Positions 27,059 to 36,232 of a DNA stretch of 64,000 nt are shown piece after piece (position 1 is the first letter of the stretch; the number at the start of each line of letters is the position of its first letter). The notes under the pieces were generated by a model. The model was given only the letters and a program-made list of their open reading frames with translations. It was not told the DNA's origin and did not search any database. The translations under genes were made by a program, and so were the position numbers. Origin of the DNA: Bacteroidota bacterium (GTDB lineage Bacteria; Bacteroidota; Bacteroidia; NS11-12g; UBA955); contig JAGFIU010000014.1 in assembly GCA_024103355.1 (NCBI GenBank), positions 19,503-83,502 of the forward strand, written 5' to 3'.

Positions 27059-29299
27059 ATGAAAAATCAAATTATTACCCTCATTTTGTTCATTGGATTA
27101 TTCCATATCTCATACTCACAACCAATATGCCATCAGTTTGAAAAAACAATTAATGCCGGAGGTACAGGGAATGATATTGCTCACAAAATAACTTTAGATA
27201 AGGATGGGAATACCTATATGATAGGGGCATTTACCAGTCCTATTGCTTATTTTGGAAATAAGTCGGTTAGTAATACTGGTAATTTTGATGTGTTTATTGC
27301 CAAGTTTGATAATGATGGAAATTGTAAATGGGTAACAAAAGCAGGTGGAAAATTAGAGGATATTGGAAATGGAATCGCGGTTGATGGAAATGGCAATAGC
27401 TTTGTTACAGGTTATTTTAGAGATACAGCGATTTTTGGTTCTACAACATTGATTAGCAAAGGCGATGAAGATATTTTTATTGCAAAATTGGACAGCTTGG
27501 GGAACTTTGTTTGGGCAAAGCAGTTAGGAAGCAAAAAGAGTGATATTGGTTTGAAAATATCTTCGGACCCTGAAGGAAACAGCTTTATTGTTGGAAGATT
27601 TATGGATACGATATCCTTAGGTTCAAAAACCTATATAAGTAATGGAAATTCAGATGCTCTTTTTGCTAAGATAAACAGTTCTGGAAATTTTATATGGGTA
27701 GAAACAGTTGGTGGAATTGGAAGTGATAATGCAGAAGATATCGTTATGGATGAGGAAGGAAACAATTATGCAATTGGAACGGTCGTTGGAACTGTTTCGT
27801 TTGGAAATATATTATTAAACCAAACAGGCAGTCATTTTTTTATATCTAAATTTGATTCACTAGGAAATTTTTTATGGGTGAGAACCAATGATTCTGGCCT
27901 TGTTATTTCTTCGAGTAATACTTCCTCTTCTTCAATCAGCTTGGATAGTGAGAGTAATTGCTATATTTCAGGTACTTATGTAGGAAAGATACGATTTGGT
28001 TCATTTTCTTATAGTGGTTATGGAAACTTTGATATATTTATTATCAAAATGGATAGTTCCGGAAACCCTATTTGGGTAAATCGTGCAGGTGGAATAAAAA
28101 GAGATAGAGCATTTGGGGTTGCAACAAATTCAAGAGGAGAAAGTTATATTGCCGGTTCCTTTGAAGAAAACTCAATATTTGATTCTTTGTCGTTATCATC
28201 AGGACCTAATAATTATAATATTTTTATTGCAAAACTTGATGCTTCCGGGAAGTTTTTATGGGCGAGACAAGCAGGCAGTAATATTACAATTGATGAGGCA
28301 CGTTCACTAACTTCTGATTCGGTCGGAAATTGCTTCGTAACCGGTTCCTTTTCTAATACTGTTACCGTTGATGATACTACTATTACAACTTTCGGTAGTT
28401 ATGATGCTTTTATAATCAAAATAAGCGATCAATACGTTAGACTAAGCCCAATCAGTGATACTACTATCCATTGTGGTAATACCATTCATTTAACTCCTTC
28501 AGCAAAATTTGAAACCTCTGCTAAGTGGACTCCTTCATTGGGAGTTAGTATCGATACGGTATTGAACCCCGAATTTTCTCCAAAAGAAACCACTACTTAT
28601 ACCCTTACACTGAAAGATAAATGCAATTTTTCTGTTTCCGAACAAGTTACAATATCTGTTCAATATGAAGTTACAACGCAAGATATCAATATATGTCAAG
28701 GCGATAGTCTGATTATGGGAAGCAATGTCTATAAGGTTGCAGGTACATATACAGATACTGTTTCTAATATTATCGGATGTGACAGTATTGTTATTACAAA
28801 TTTATCAATTGTAGTTGACAGCTCATTGAATAATGTGGTTGTGGTTGATGCAAATTCACTAACTGCTTCTGAATCAGGTAACGTTTCATACCAATGGATT
28901 GACTGCGATAATAATAATAGCCCAATCTCAGGTGAAACAAACCGCATTTTTTCACCCTCAACAACCGGAAATTATGCTGTTATAATAACTTCAAAGGATT
29001 GTCCGGGTATTTCAACTACCTCTGACTGCGTTCATTTTGAGCATAGTACTATTCAAAACAATCCGGTTAATTCTTTTCTCGTTTATCCTAATCCTTCTTC
29101 TTCAATAGTTTCTATTAGCGGTAATGTCCTCATCCTTTCCGTTCGCGTTATTAGTCATTTTGGTCAAACTGTCTTGCAACATAGAGTGGATTCAAATTAT
29201 ACGGATATCAATATGTCAACCTTTGCAAACGGCTTTTACACTGTACTTATTGAAACTACACAAGGTACTGTAAGTAAGAAGGTGGCTCTGATAAAATAA
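27059..29299 (+). CDS. Secreted SBBP seven-bladed beta-propeller protein with T9SS type A sorting domain
   Basis: About 746 residues from the ATG at 27059, which opens a signal peptide (IITLILFIGLFHISYSQ); an upstream in-frame start lacks this and is rejected. Residues ~25-465 contain seven ~60-residue repeats of the form D..GN.Y..G.F...FG...L...G..D.FI.K.D..GNF.W....G, which I read as SBBP blades forming one closed propeller. Ig-like/PKD-like segments follow (DTTIHCGNTIHLTP; YTLTLKDKC; ICQGDSLIMGSN), and the C-terminus is a T9SS sorting domain (FLVYPNPSSSIVSISG...GFYTVLIETTQGTVSKKVALIK). Cell-surface or secreted, function unknown. Confidence 0.9.
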   Translation: MKNQIITLILFIGLFHISYSQPICHQFEKTINAGGTGNDIAHKITLDKDGNTYMIGAFTSPIAYFGNKSVSNTGNFDVFIAKFDNDGNCKWVTKAGGKLEDIGNGIAVDGNGNSFVTGYFRDTAIFGSTTLISKGDEDIFIAKLDSLGNFVWAKQLGSKKSDIGLKISSDPEGNSFIVGRFMDTISLGSKTYISNGNSDALFAKINSSGNFIWVETVGGIGSDNAEDIVMDEEGNNYAIGTVVGTVSFGNILLNQTGSHFFISKFDSLGNFLWVRTNDSGLVISSSNTSSSSISLDSESNCYISGTYVGKIRFGSFSYSGYGNFDIFIIKMDSSGNPIWVNRAGGIKRDRAFGVATNSRGESYIAGSFEENSIFDSLSLSSGPNNYNIFIAKLDASGKFLWARQAGSNITIDEARSLTSDSVGNCFVTGSFSNTVTVDDTTITTFGSYDAFIIKISDQYVRLSPISDTTIHCGNTIHLTPSAKFETSAKWTPSLGVSIDTVLNPEFSPKETTTYTLTLKDKCNFSVSEQVTISVQYEVTTQDINICQGDSLIMGSNVYKVAGTYTDTVSNIIGCDSIVITNLSIVVDSSLNNVVVVDANSLTASESGNVSYQWIDCDNNNSPISGETNRIFSPSTTGNYAVIITSKDCPGISTTSDCVHFEHSTIQNNPVNSFLVYPNPSSSIVSISGNVLILSVRVISHFGQTVLQHRVDSNYTDINMSTFANGFYTVLIETTQGTVSKKVALIK

Positions 29300-29396
29300 T
29301 TTGTTAGACAATTGTTAGCAGTATTGATGATTTTAATTCTCGAGTGAAACGAGGTCTTAATTGTTCAGCTTTATATGCAGTTATTTTTTTAAAGTA

Positions 29397-29404
29397 TATT
29401 TTTG
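29397..29404 (+). promoter_or_regulatory. -7 promoter element TATTTTTG for the Omp28-like gene
   Basis: TAnnTTTG match ending only five bases before the ATG at 29409, implying an extremely short or absent 5' leader. Confidence 0.5.
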
Positions 29405-29408
29405 TGCC

Positions 29409-30272
29409 ATGCAAACAAGAATCATTGCACTGCTTTTTACTGCTTCAATATTCTTCTTCTCATGCAAAGAAGAGGACCACGGTATTCTAAACACAAAAGA
29501 CAAACCGGTTGCACTCAAAGATACTTCTTATATATCATCTGATAATATCCCTTCTGTTTATAAGAAGATACTTCTTGAAGACATCACCGGAGTTAGATGT
29601 GTAAATTGTCCAAAAGCTGCGGAGGAATCCGTTAGACTAAAGGCAAAGTATGGAGATACCATTGTTCCTATGGCAATTTATATCCGTTCACTTCCTTTTA
29701 ATTCTGACCCTTGGGCAGGCTATGCTGATTTGAGAACAGATGTGGCAGAAGAAGTAGCAAATGCAATCGGAATGCCCGTTGGACTGCCCGGAGGATATGT
29801 TGACAGGTATAAGTTCGGTGCTAATGCAGCTTTGGTTATCAACCAATGGGAAAATTCATATAAACAAAGAAGAGGTGTTTCGCCAGTCAGCATTGCACTT
29901 AGCTTTGAAAACAGCAGTAACAACAAAATAATTATCAGAACAAAACTCACCTACACCGAAGACAAGAGTAATGAAAGCCATAAATTGGCACTATACATTA
30001 TAGAAGATGGTATAGTTGGCAAACAATCTACTAATGGAGCAGGTGCGCCTTATATTGAGAATTATGAATTTAACCATGTTTTGAGGGGTTCAATTGGAAA
30101 TGCATTGGGTAGCAGGTTAGGAGAACCTTTGGTTAAAGGCAGAATTTTTGAAAAAGATTTTGAGTTTGACTGGAATAACGAATGGATCCAAAATTCTTGC
30201 AGTTTGATTGCTGTTGTTTTGGATGAGAGCGACAATTCTGTTGTTCAGGTTGAAGAAATACCACTTCATTAA
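29409..30272 (+). CDS. Omp28-related lipoprotein with thioredoxin-like CxxC
   Basis: About 287 residues from the ATG at 29409, which begins a lipoprotein signal (IIALLFTASIFFFSC); the open frame back to 29361 only adds non-signal residues. The N-terminal half matches the Omp28-like pattern: KKILLEDITGVRCVNCPKAAEESVRLKAKYG, with a CVNC redox-type motif in a thioredoxin-like fold, then GMPVGLPGGYVDR. The C-terminal half is beta-rich (YNEFNHVLRGSIGN region). Omp28 proteins are outer-membrane lipoproteins, sometimes linked to T9SS or fimbrial biology, but a reaction is not established. First gene of a run with xerD 5 bases downstream. Confidence 0.85.
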   Translation: MQTRIIALLFTASIFFFSCKEEDHGILNTKDKPVALKDTSYISSDNIPSVYKKILLEDITGVRCVNCPKAAEESVRLKAKYGDTIVPMAIYIRSLPFNSDPWAGYADLRTDVAEEVANAIGMPVGLPGGYVDRYKFGANAALVINQWENSYKQRRGVSPVSIALSFENSSNNKIIIRTKLTYTEDKSNESHKLALYIIEDGIVGKQSTNGAGAPYIENYEFNHVLRGSIGNALGSRLGEPLVKGRIFEKDFEFDWNNEWIQNSCSLIAVVLDESDNSVVQVEEIPLH

Positions 30273-30277
30273 TTAAC

Positions 30278-31180
30278 ATGAGTTGGGCTTCGCTCCATAA
30301 AGGCTTTTCGCATTATCTAACATTAGAAAAATCGCTTTCAAAAAATTCAGTTGAGGCTTATTTGCAGGATGTAAACAAATTGATTCAGTTTGTTGACGAA
30401 CGCAAGAGTGCAGAAAAACTTACAGCAAAAGATCTCAAGGATTTCATTTCCTTTTTAAATGAAATAGGGATAAGTGGAACAAGCCAGTCGCGTATAATCT
30501 CCGGTCTCAGGCAATTCTATAAATATTTGCTTTTGGAAAATCTTGTTACGATAAATCCTATGGACAGTATTGAATTGCCCAAAAATCCCAGAAAACTTCC
30601 TACAGTGCTTTCCTATGAAGAAATAGTAAGCATGTTGGATTGGATTGACAGAAGCAAAAAAGACGGGGAACGCAATCTGGCAATGATTGAAACGCTGTAT
30701 GCCTGCGGATTAAGGGTTAGTGAATTGACCGGACTCAAAATCTCTGATATTTTCTTTACGGATGAATTTATTCGTGTCAGAGGAAAAGGCAACAAGGAAA
30801 GATTGGTTCCTATTGATCCGCATACCCTCGAACAGATTTCCTTTTTCATTCACCATGACAGAACTCATTGGAAAGTGGCAAAAGAAGCAGAAGATATTGT
30901 ATTTATAAATCAAGGCAGAGGTACTCAAATAAGCAGAGTAGCTGTTTTTTCTTTAATAAAAGACCTTGCTGCAAAAGCCGGAATAAAAAAAAATATAAGC
31001 CCACACACTTTTAGACATTCATTTGCTACTCATTTGGTAGAAAACGGTGCTGATTTAAGAGCAGTGCAGCAAATGCTCGGTCATGAAAGTATTACCACTA
31101 CCGAGATTTATACTCACTTGGACCGCTCATTTTTGCGAAAAACCATCGAAGAATTTCACCCGCGCGCTAAAAGAAAGTAA
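30278..31180 (+). CDS. xerD: Site-specific tyrosine recombinase XerD
   Basis: 300 residues, the normal Xer length. An N-terminal SAM-like core-binding domain (residues 1-90) is followed by the catalytic domain with R146 (CGLRVSELTGL), H243 and R246 (HTFRHSFATHLVENGADLRAVQQMLGH), H269 and the nucleophile Y278 (TEIYTHL). It resolves chromosome dimers at dif with XerC. In the Omp28-xerD-methyltransferase-chorismate mutase run all gaps are 11 bases or less, so its transcription is tied to unrelated genes. It is the only tyrosine recombinase in the window and is not adjacent to the palindrome-bounded cassette at the right edge. Confidence 0.95.
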   Translation: MSWASLHKGFSHYLTLEKSLSKNSVEAYLQDVNKLIQFVDERKSAEKLTAKDLKDFISFLNEIGISGTSQSRIISGLRQFYKYLLLENLVTINPMDSIELPKNPRKLPTVLSYEEIVSMLDWIDRSKKDGERNLAMIETLYACGLRVSELTGLKISDIFFTDEFIRVRGKGNKERLVPIDPHTLEQISFFIHHDRTHWKVAKEAEDIVFINQGRGTQISRVAVFSLIKDLAAKAGIKKNISPHTFRHSFATHLVENGADLRAVQQMLGHESITTTEIYTHLDRSFLRKTIEEFHPRAKRK

Positions 31181-31191
31181 CTTCGCCCCAA

Positions 31192-32007
31192 ATGAAACGG
31201 CTGTTTCTTATACTCAAAACCATTATTTCCAATCCCAAAACACTGTTGAGGGTTCTAAACCCCAATGATGATGAAGCGAAAGAAACGGTAATTAAAAAGT
31301 ATAATCTCCCCAATGGCTTGCCAATTGTACTTTTACAGGATTTTATCACAAACCCTGAGCATCAGGTTTCACCCTACTTCTTTTTGGAAGGAGGTTCTTT
31401 GCCGACCGATTTGTTTCTTTTAGCTCAATTAGCTCAACGACCGGAGGTTAAAACTTATTTTGAAATCGGAACTTGGCGCGGAGAAAGTGTAATGAATGTT
31501 GCTCCCTTTGTGGACAAGGCTTTTACTATGAATTTATCTAATGAAGAATTGCAAAGAAGAGGAGCAAATCCTGAATATATCAGGCAGTCCGGCATGTTGT
31601 TGCCCAAAGAACAAAGTAAAATTATACAACTCTATGGTGACAGTTTGCATTTTGATTTCTCAGAGTGGAGTAGAAAATGTGATTTAATATTTGTGGACGG
31701 AGATCATCATTATTCCAATGTTGTGTCGGACAGCACAAATGCACTTGCAATGCGAAGGGATGAAAATAGTATCATTGTGTGGCATGACTACGGCTACTCA
31801 CCCGAGGAAATCCGTTGGGAGATATTACAGGCGATTTTAGATGCCGTTCCGGCAAATGAACACAAGCATTTATATCATGTTGCCAATACCAAATGTGTCA
31901 TTTATACAAAAAAACAGCTCAATGCAAAGTACCATCCAAGACCTACAAAACCCGAATCAGTTTTTGAAATAGGTCTGAAAATAAAGAAATTACACTATGA
32001 TAAATAA
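31192..32007 (+). CDS. Class I SAM-dependent methyltransferase
   Basis: 271 residues. The central region has a glycine-rich SAM motif I (YFEIGTWRGESVMNVAPF at about residue 84), a downstream acidic strand and DLIFVDGDHHYSNVVSDS, then IIVWHDYGYSPEEIRWEI; this resembles the Methyltransf_24 group (GD.HsY pattern). An N-terminal ~60-residue helical part and a basic C-terminus flank it. The substrate is unknown. Its stop overlaps the start of the chorismate mutase gene (TAATG), so the two are translationally coupled, which may only reflect operon packing. Confidence 0.85.
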   Translation: MKRLFLILKTIISNPKTLLRVLNPNDDEAKETVIKKYNLPNGLPIVLLQDFITNPEHQVSPYFFLEGGSLPTDLFLLAQLAQRPEVKTYFEIGTWRGESVMNVAPFVDKAFTMNLSNEELQRRGANPEYIRQSGMLLPKEQSKIIQLYGDSLHFDFSEWSRKCDLIFVDGDHHYSNVVSDSTNALAMRRDENSIIVWHDYGYSPEEIRWEILQAILDAVPANEHKHLYHVANTKCVIYTKKQLNAKYHPRPTKPESVFEIGLKIKKLHYDK

Positions 32008-32624
32008 TGATGAAACCTACAAATAAGAATACCCCGACTTTTTCAATTGCACAAAACGCTGATGCACTTGAACTTGCTCATAAGATTAGCAAGGAAACCC
32101 CGGGTCCATTCGATATTGTTTTGAGTGGAGATAACCCTGATTGGCTGATTAGTTCTTTTATTAATCTCAAGACACATTTTCAGAACATGAAGGTCTTTTA
32201 TCTATCTTCCAATACAAACAATAAGAAACTGATTGACAGTCTTATAAAAGCGGGTATTGATGGGATTGTCTTTAATGAAAGTATCTCAGAAAAAGAAATG
32301 GAAGAAATTGCGCTCAAGATATCCAAGAGAGATGAAACTGTTCTTCCCAAAAATGAAGAAGAATTAATTCAGTCACTGAGAACACAAATAGATATTTTGG
32401 ACAACAAACTGATGACTCTTGCTTGTGAACGTCTTGAAATTGTAACTCAAATCAATAAAATCAAAAGTAAATATAATCTGCCTGTATTTCAGCCTCAGCG
32501 ATATCATGAAATTGAAAAATCAGTATCAAACTTTGCAACGGAAAACCACAGCGACAACAAATACCTCCAAAAACTAATAAATGCGCTTCATTCCGCCTCT
32601 GTAATTGCTCAGGTAAACGAATGA
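32007..32624 (+). CDS. AroQ-type chorismate mutase with N-terminal receiver-like domain
   Basis: 205 residues; Met-Met start, overlapping the upstream stop. The C-terminal ~90 residues are a helical AroQ chorismate mutase: LRTQIDILDNKLMTLACERLEIVTQINKIKSKYNLPVFQPQRYHEIE, ending HSASVIAQ with the expected Gln. The LPVFQPxRY segment matches the Bacteroidota subtype usually fused to DAHP synthase; here it is separate, and the DAHP synthase at 34008-34862 is free. Residues ~35-112 read like a receiver (REC) fold: FDIVLSGDNP, KVFYLSSNT and AGIDGIVFNESISEKEMEEIALKI, in the order of REC strands 3-5, but the phospho-acceptor Asp and conserved Lys are missing. It converts chorismate to prephenate; a regulatory role for the N-terminal domain is inferred. 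Confidence 0.85.
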   Translation: MMKPTNKNTPTFSIAQNADALELAHKISKETPGPFDIVLSGDNPDWLISSFINLKTHFQNMKVFYLSSNTNNKKLIDSLIKAGIDGIVFNESISEKEMEEIALKISKRDETVLPKNEEELIQSLRTQIDILDNKLMTLACERLEIVTQINKIKSKYNLPVFQPQRYHEIEKSVSNFATENHSDNKYLQKLINALHSASVIAQVNE

Positions 32625-32628
32625 ATTG

Positions 32629-33732
32629 TTATTCCCGGTTTAATACCAGGGCATAACCTACACCTCCGTTGCTGATTACTTGCACAACATAATAACCTGA
32701 TTTGAGCACGCTTAAATCTATCTGATTGGTATTGTCTTGAGTTAAGACCAAGCGACCATGTGCATCATATAACGAAACAACATATTGATTCCAATACTGT
32801 GGAATATCAATGGTAATGATTCCTTTGTTGGCGGGGTTTGGATAAACATTCAGACTCAAGTTGCTATAAGGATTATTACTAATTGAAGTTATATGTCCTG
32901 TTGTGTCTTGATTATCGGGTTGTGTAGGAATGCTGTCTCTGTAGCGAATGTTGGAAATTATCTCATTGTTAGCGACAATATTGCCTGAAATCCAAACGGC
33001 AGGATAGTGTTCACCATTAACTAAAAATTTGTATTCTACTGTTTTTCTGGGAATTCCAATTTTAATAAATGTAGTAAGAAAAGAATCGATTTCAATTACT
33101 TCACTTCTCACTCTAAGGCAATTAACGGGAGTTTTGAAATATGGAGTAGTAATATTGCCCCAACCATCTACTTTAGTAATTCTTGTTCCGGCCATTTTCA
33201 GGCTGCCAATGGAGGGGATGGGGACATTAAGATTGAAAGTGCTAAAAGAACTGTCGCCATAATTGAGAGGGAAGAAATAGATTTCATCTTCATCAGAGTA
33301 ATTTATAGGAGTAGGAATTCCGGAAATCTTAGCTGCAAAACCCTCAATGATAAATCGTGAAGGAGAATTTTTCTTATTGAAAAAATTATAAATATCATTA
33401 ATGCTAACAGGCAAAACTCCTCCCATCCCGGGAATTGAATCACTCACTTTGTAACCATAAGCAGAGGGAGAAATGGTCAGTCCATAAATAATATTTACTT
33501 TGGATGCTTTCTGATAAACATCGAATCCTGTGGTAATTTTATTAAGTCCGCTAAAATCCCATGTAACAGAAGCGCCACTGTCCCCCGCATTAAACCCACT
33601 TCCGATAGGGTTTGCATTGGCAAAATACAGCGTGTCATCAGCAACCGGCATATCGGATGCAGTGATGGTAATTTGAGCTGAGATCCTTGTTGTTGTCAAA
33701 CAAGCAATCGCGATAAATAGTAATTTTTTCAT
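32629..33732 (-). CDS. Secreted protein with T9SS type A sorting domain
   Basis: 367 residues. A signal peptide (LLFIAIACLTTTRISAQ) starts it, and a T9SS C-terminal sorting domain ends it (LSLNVYPNPANKGIITIDIP...YDAHGRLVLTQD...LKSGYYVVQVISNGGVGYALVLNRE). The middle ~250 residues are beta-rich (SGASVTWDFSGLNKI; GTRITKVDGWGNITTPYFKTPVNCLRVRSEV) with no enzyme motif I recognise; similar secreted proteins of this length are common in Bacteroidota. Converges with the chorismate mutase gene, 4 bases apart, and lies downstream of tRNA-Asp on the same strand. Confidence 0.85.
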   Translation of the reverse strand: MKKLLFIAIACLTTTRISAQITITASDMPVADDTLYFANANPIGSGFNAGDSGASVTWDFSGLNKITTGFDVYQKASKVNIIYGLTISPSAYGYKVSDSIPGMGGVLPVSINDIYNFFNKKNSPSRFIIEGFAAKISGIPTPINYSDEDEIYFFPLNYGDSSFSTFNLNVPIPSIGSLKMAGTRITKVDGWGNITTPYFKTPVNCLRVRSEVIEIDSFLTTFIKIGIPRKTVEYKFLVNGEHYPAVWISGNIVANNEIISNIRYRDSIPTQPDNQDTTGHITSISNNPYSNLSLNVYPNPANKGIITIDIPQYWNQYVVSLYDAHGRLVLTQDNTNQIDLSVLKSGYYVVQVISNGGVGYALVLNRE

Positions 33733-33800
33733 TTGACTTTGGTTTTGTTAAGAAAAATCAGTTTCAAAAATAGTTTAAATTAGAGAAAATAAATTTTATA

Positions 33801-33836
33801 AATAAAAAAAGCCTTTCCCGCTTGGAGAAAGGCTTT
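33801..33836 (-). terminator. Rho-independent terminator after tRNA-Asp
   Basis: On the minus strand a perfect 10-bp stem (AAAGCCTTTC with GAAAGGCTTT) with a 9-base loop is followed by seven T residues. It starts six bases past the tRNA 3' end, so it ends the tRNA transcript before the secreted protein gene. Confidence 0.85.
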
Positions 33837-33841
33837 GAGAG

Positions 33842-33918
33842 TGGCGGTCTGGACGGGACTCGAACCCGCGACCCCGTGCGTGACAGGCACGTATTCTAAC
33901 CAGCTGAACTACCAGACC
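33842..33918 (-). tRNA. tRNA-Asp (anticodon GTC)
   Basis: Cloverleaf on the minus strand: acceptor arm GGTCTGG with CCAGACC, discriminator G and encoded CCA; D arm with AGCTGG; anticodon stem-loop GTGCC-TGTCACG-CAC giving GTC; T arm CGGGTTCGAGTCCCG. 77 bases including CCA. Between the DAHP synthase gene and a terminator. Confidence 0.95.
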
Positions 33919-34007
33919 TTTAATCTATAAGAACTACTCTTGTAAGAGGGCGCAAAGATATGAATTGAATAAAACTATGCAACCCGGATTTTAAAATATT
34001 TTTTAAA

Positions 34008-34862
34008 TCAGATTTTGACTGATTTTGCAAAGTCCGGACGTTTGCCAATAAGGCTTGACAAGGAATATATGTCTTCTGTGATTTTATCAAATTGGTCAAA
34101 ATAGATAGATTGAACTCCGTCAGAAAGAGCTTCTTGAGGTTGATTATGCACTTCAACCATGATACCGTCTGCACCTGCTGCCATCGCAGCCAAACACATC
34201 GGATGAACAATGTTTCGAACTCCTGTTGCTTGGCTTGGGTCAACAAAAACCGGCAAATGAGAAAGTGTTTTTACTAAGCCAACCGCATTCAAATCCAGAG
34301 TGTTTCGGGTAGAATTCTCAAATGTTCTGATTCCTCGTTCACAAAGAATAACATTGGAATTACCGCCTAATAAAAGGTATTCTGCTGCCAACAGCCATTC
34401 TTCAATTGTGCTGCTCCAACCTCTTTTGAGCATAACAGGCTTGTCACTTTTTGACAATGCTTTTAGCAATTGAAAGTTTTGCATATTGCGTGTTCCAACC
34501 TGAAAGATATCGGTGTATTCATATACCTTATCAACCAAATTAGTATCCATCACCTCTGTAATAACAGCCATATTATTCCGGTCTGCGGCTTCTTTCAAGT
34601 ATTTAAGACCCTCTTCTTTTAAACCTTGAAAAGAGTATGGGGAAGTACGAGGTTTATATGCTCCTCCTCGAAGTATTTTAACTCCTTTTTTTGATAAGTA
34701 TGAAGCGATGGTATGAATCTGTTCTTCGGTTTCTACTGCACAAGGTCCGGCAATTAAGTTAAAGTTATCTCCGCCAATTTCGACTCCTTTAACAGAAAAT
34801 ACAGTTCGTTCCTGTTTCCAGTCCAAACTTACCAATTGATAAGGTTTACGGGTGTTTTCCAT
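34008..34862 (-). CDS. 3-deoxy-7-phosphoheptulonate synthase (DAHP synthase, type I beta)
   Basis: 284 residues. The TIM-barrel signatures are present: LIAGPCAVET near residue 36, ILRGGAYKPRTSPYSFQG, QVGTRNMQNF, VMLKRGWSSTIEEWLLAAEY, LPVFVDPSQATG and GADGIMVEVHNQP, containing the metal and phosphoenolpyruvate ligands. It makes DAHP from PEP and erythrose-4-phosphate, the first step of aromatic biosynthesis. The protein ends without a chorismate mutase domain, unlike many Bacteroidota bifunctional enzymes; a separate chorismate mutase lies about 1.4 kb away. Third gene of a GT5-DUF4270-DAHPS run (14- and 9-base gaps). Confidence 0.95.
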   Translation of the reverse strand: MENTRKPYQLVSLDWKQERTVFSVKGVEIGGDNFNLIAGPCAVETEEQIHTIASYLSKKGVKILRGGAYKPRTSPYSFQGLKEEGLKYLKEAADRNNMAVITEVMDTNLVDKVYEYTDIFQVGTRNMQNFQLLKALSKSDKPVMLKRGWSSTIEEWLLAAEYLLLGGNSNVILCERGIRTFENSTRNTLDLNAVGLVKTLSHLPVFVDPSQATGVRNIVHPMCLAAMAAGADGIMVEVHNQPQEALSDGVQSIYFDQFDKITEDIYSLSSLIGKRPDFAKSVKI

Positions 34863-34871
34863 GAGTCTTAT

Positions 34872-36218
34872 TTAGAGTTTTGAGTATATAATAACCAATC
34901 TGAGTCTTTGTTCAATAGGATTTGATTTTCGTGTATCTATCAAAATACGAGAGGCAGTTATAGGCAGGTCAATGGTATTGGTTAGATACAAACCAAAATT
35001 AAAGTTGTCTCCGTCATTAAGATATGAACTAAATAAATCTTGGATATGTCTGGTAATTGTAAACTTATACTGACCCAACGCCACATCATACTTTCCTCCG
35101 TATGTAGATTCAGAGGAAATTAAATCTATCAGGGGTAGGTTTCTGCCGGTAAGTTCGTCCGGTTGATTTAACAGCAAACGGGTGGGTGCTTTGTATTGGG
35201 AACTAATGACATCTTTGTATACCGGTATGATTAATTCTGCTTTGTGAATAAAGATTTTATTGTCTTTTGCCAAAGAAAAAAGATTGGGAAAACGGAAAAA
35301 TGTTTTTGCACCGGTCAAAGCCTGAACATAAGTTGTATCAAAGTTTAGTAAAGGGTTGTTTTTTTGAATTGTAATATTAGCAGGCTGTTGAGAGAATTTA
35401 TATTGAGAGAACTTAACAGCAGCAGAGTCAAGTAAGAAGTTAATATGTTTATCTCCATCATAATAAACATGAATTTGTGTAGAAACGGCTTTGAAATTAA
35501 ATCCAACCACAGCACCTTCACCCGAAGCGGGATTTCCGGTTGGTTTAATGCACAATCCCTTTATATAGTTTGCAAAAGAAGACTGTGTATTCACATCACC
35601 GGGACCTGCATTTATCAATTTATTAGCAAAATCTTTTGTAAGTGCAATCTTGATACCCGGAGCTGTATTGCTAAAGGTAGAATCCTTAACCCTGACACTG
35701 TCAACAAGGTTAAAAGAACCGCTATAAGAACCAATTTCAGTTTGATTGTATGAGATACTGTCAGTTGAATAATAAGTTTTTGAAGCGTCTAAATCTGCAT
35801 TTAATTCATATACAGAGAAATGTTGAGTAGAATTGAGATTTCCATAAGAGGCAATTTCGGATGTGAATGTCAGATAAATAAATGCTGAATCTGCACCGGT
35901 AACGGGGCTTATAGGGTTGTTAAGTATTGCTAATCTCACTTGAGAAAAGATTGAGGATTCACTGATTCCAAACAAAAGGTCATTCATTTTGCCTGCAAGT
36001 TGCTGGTTGCTTGACATTCTGGTTGGGATTGAATCTTCTCTTACGGTTGAACTCAAGACCGTAATTGTGTCGGTATAAAACAAATCAGTTGGCTCAATAG
36101 TGCCGGTATTCAGAGAGATAAGATCATCTCTTTTTTTACAACCTGATTGAAATACAATCAAAAAGGTCTGCAATAAGCAGACCCATAATAGTGATTGTTT
36201 ACTAAAATATTGTTTCAA
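34872..36218 (-). CDS. DUF4270 family lipoprotein
   Basis: 448 residues. A signal peptide ends near FQSGC with basic KKRDD after the Cys, so a lipoprotein is likely. The N-terminal block TDLFYTDTITVLSSTVREDSIPTRMSSNQQLAGKMNDLLFGISESSIFSQ is the DUF4270 signature (tDT..v...Tv..DS..T; lG...D..FG). The rest is beta-rich with repeated AFIYL/AELIIPVY strands, as expected for a surface lipoprotein; function is unknown. Lies between the GT5 gene (14 bases) and the DAHP synthase gene (9 bases) on the same strand, an arrangement I recall from other Bacteroidota. Confidence 0.85.
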   Translation of the reverse strand: MKQYFSKQSLLWVCLLQTFLIVFQSGCKKRDDLISLNTGTIEPTDLFYTDTITVLSSTVREDSIPTRMSSNQQLAGKMNDLLFGISESSIFSQVRLAILNNPISPVTGADSAFIYLTFTSEIASYGNLNSTQHFSVYELNADLDASKTYYSTDSISYNQTEIGSYSGSFNLVDSVRVKDSTFSNTAPGIKIALTKDFANKLINAGPGDVNTQSSFANYIKGLCIKPTGNPASGEGAVVGFNFKAVSTQIHVYYDGDKHINFLLDSAAVKFSQYKFSQQPANITIQKNNPLLNFDTTYVQALTGAKTFFRFPNLFSLAKDNKIFIHKAELIIPVYKDVISSQYKAPTRLLLNQPDELTGRNLPLIDLISSESTYGGKYDVALGQYKFTITRHIQDLFSSYLNDGDNFNFGLYLTNTIDLPITASRILIDTRKSNPIEQRLRLVIIYSKL

Positions 36219-36232
36219 AGTTCTCTGATTGA

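Noticed and set aside
30278..31180. XerD considered as the integrase for the attC-like sites
   Set aside because: It has housekeeping Xer length and motifs without the extra IntI patch region, and lies about 30 kb from the cassette.
33920..34246. 108-residue minus-strand frame overlapping DAHP synthase and the tRNA
   Set aside because: It overlaps conserved TIM-barrel coding sequence in another frame and reaches the tRNA edge; composition (Cys/Trp/Gln-rich) is not convincing.
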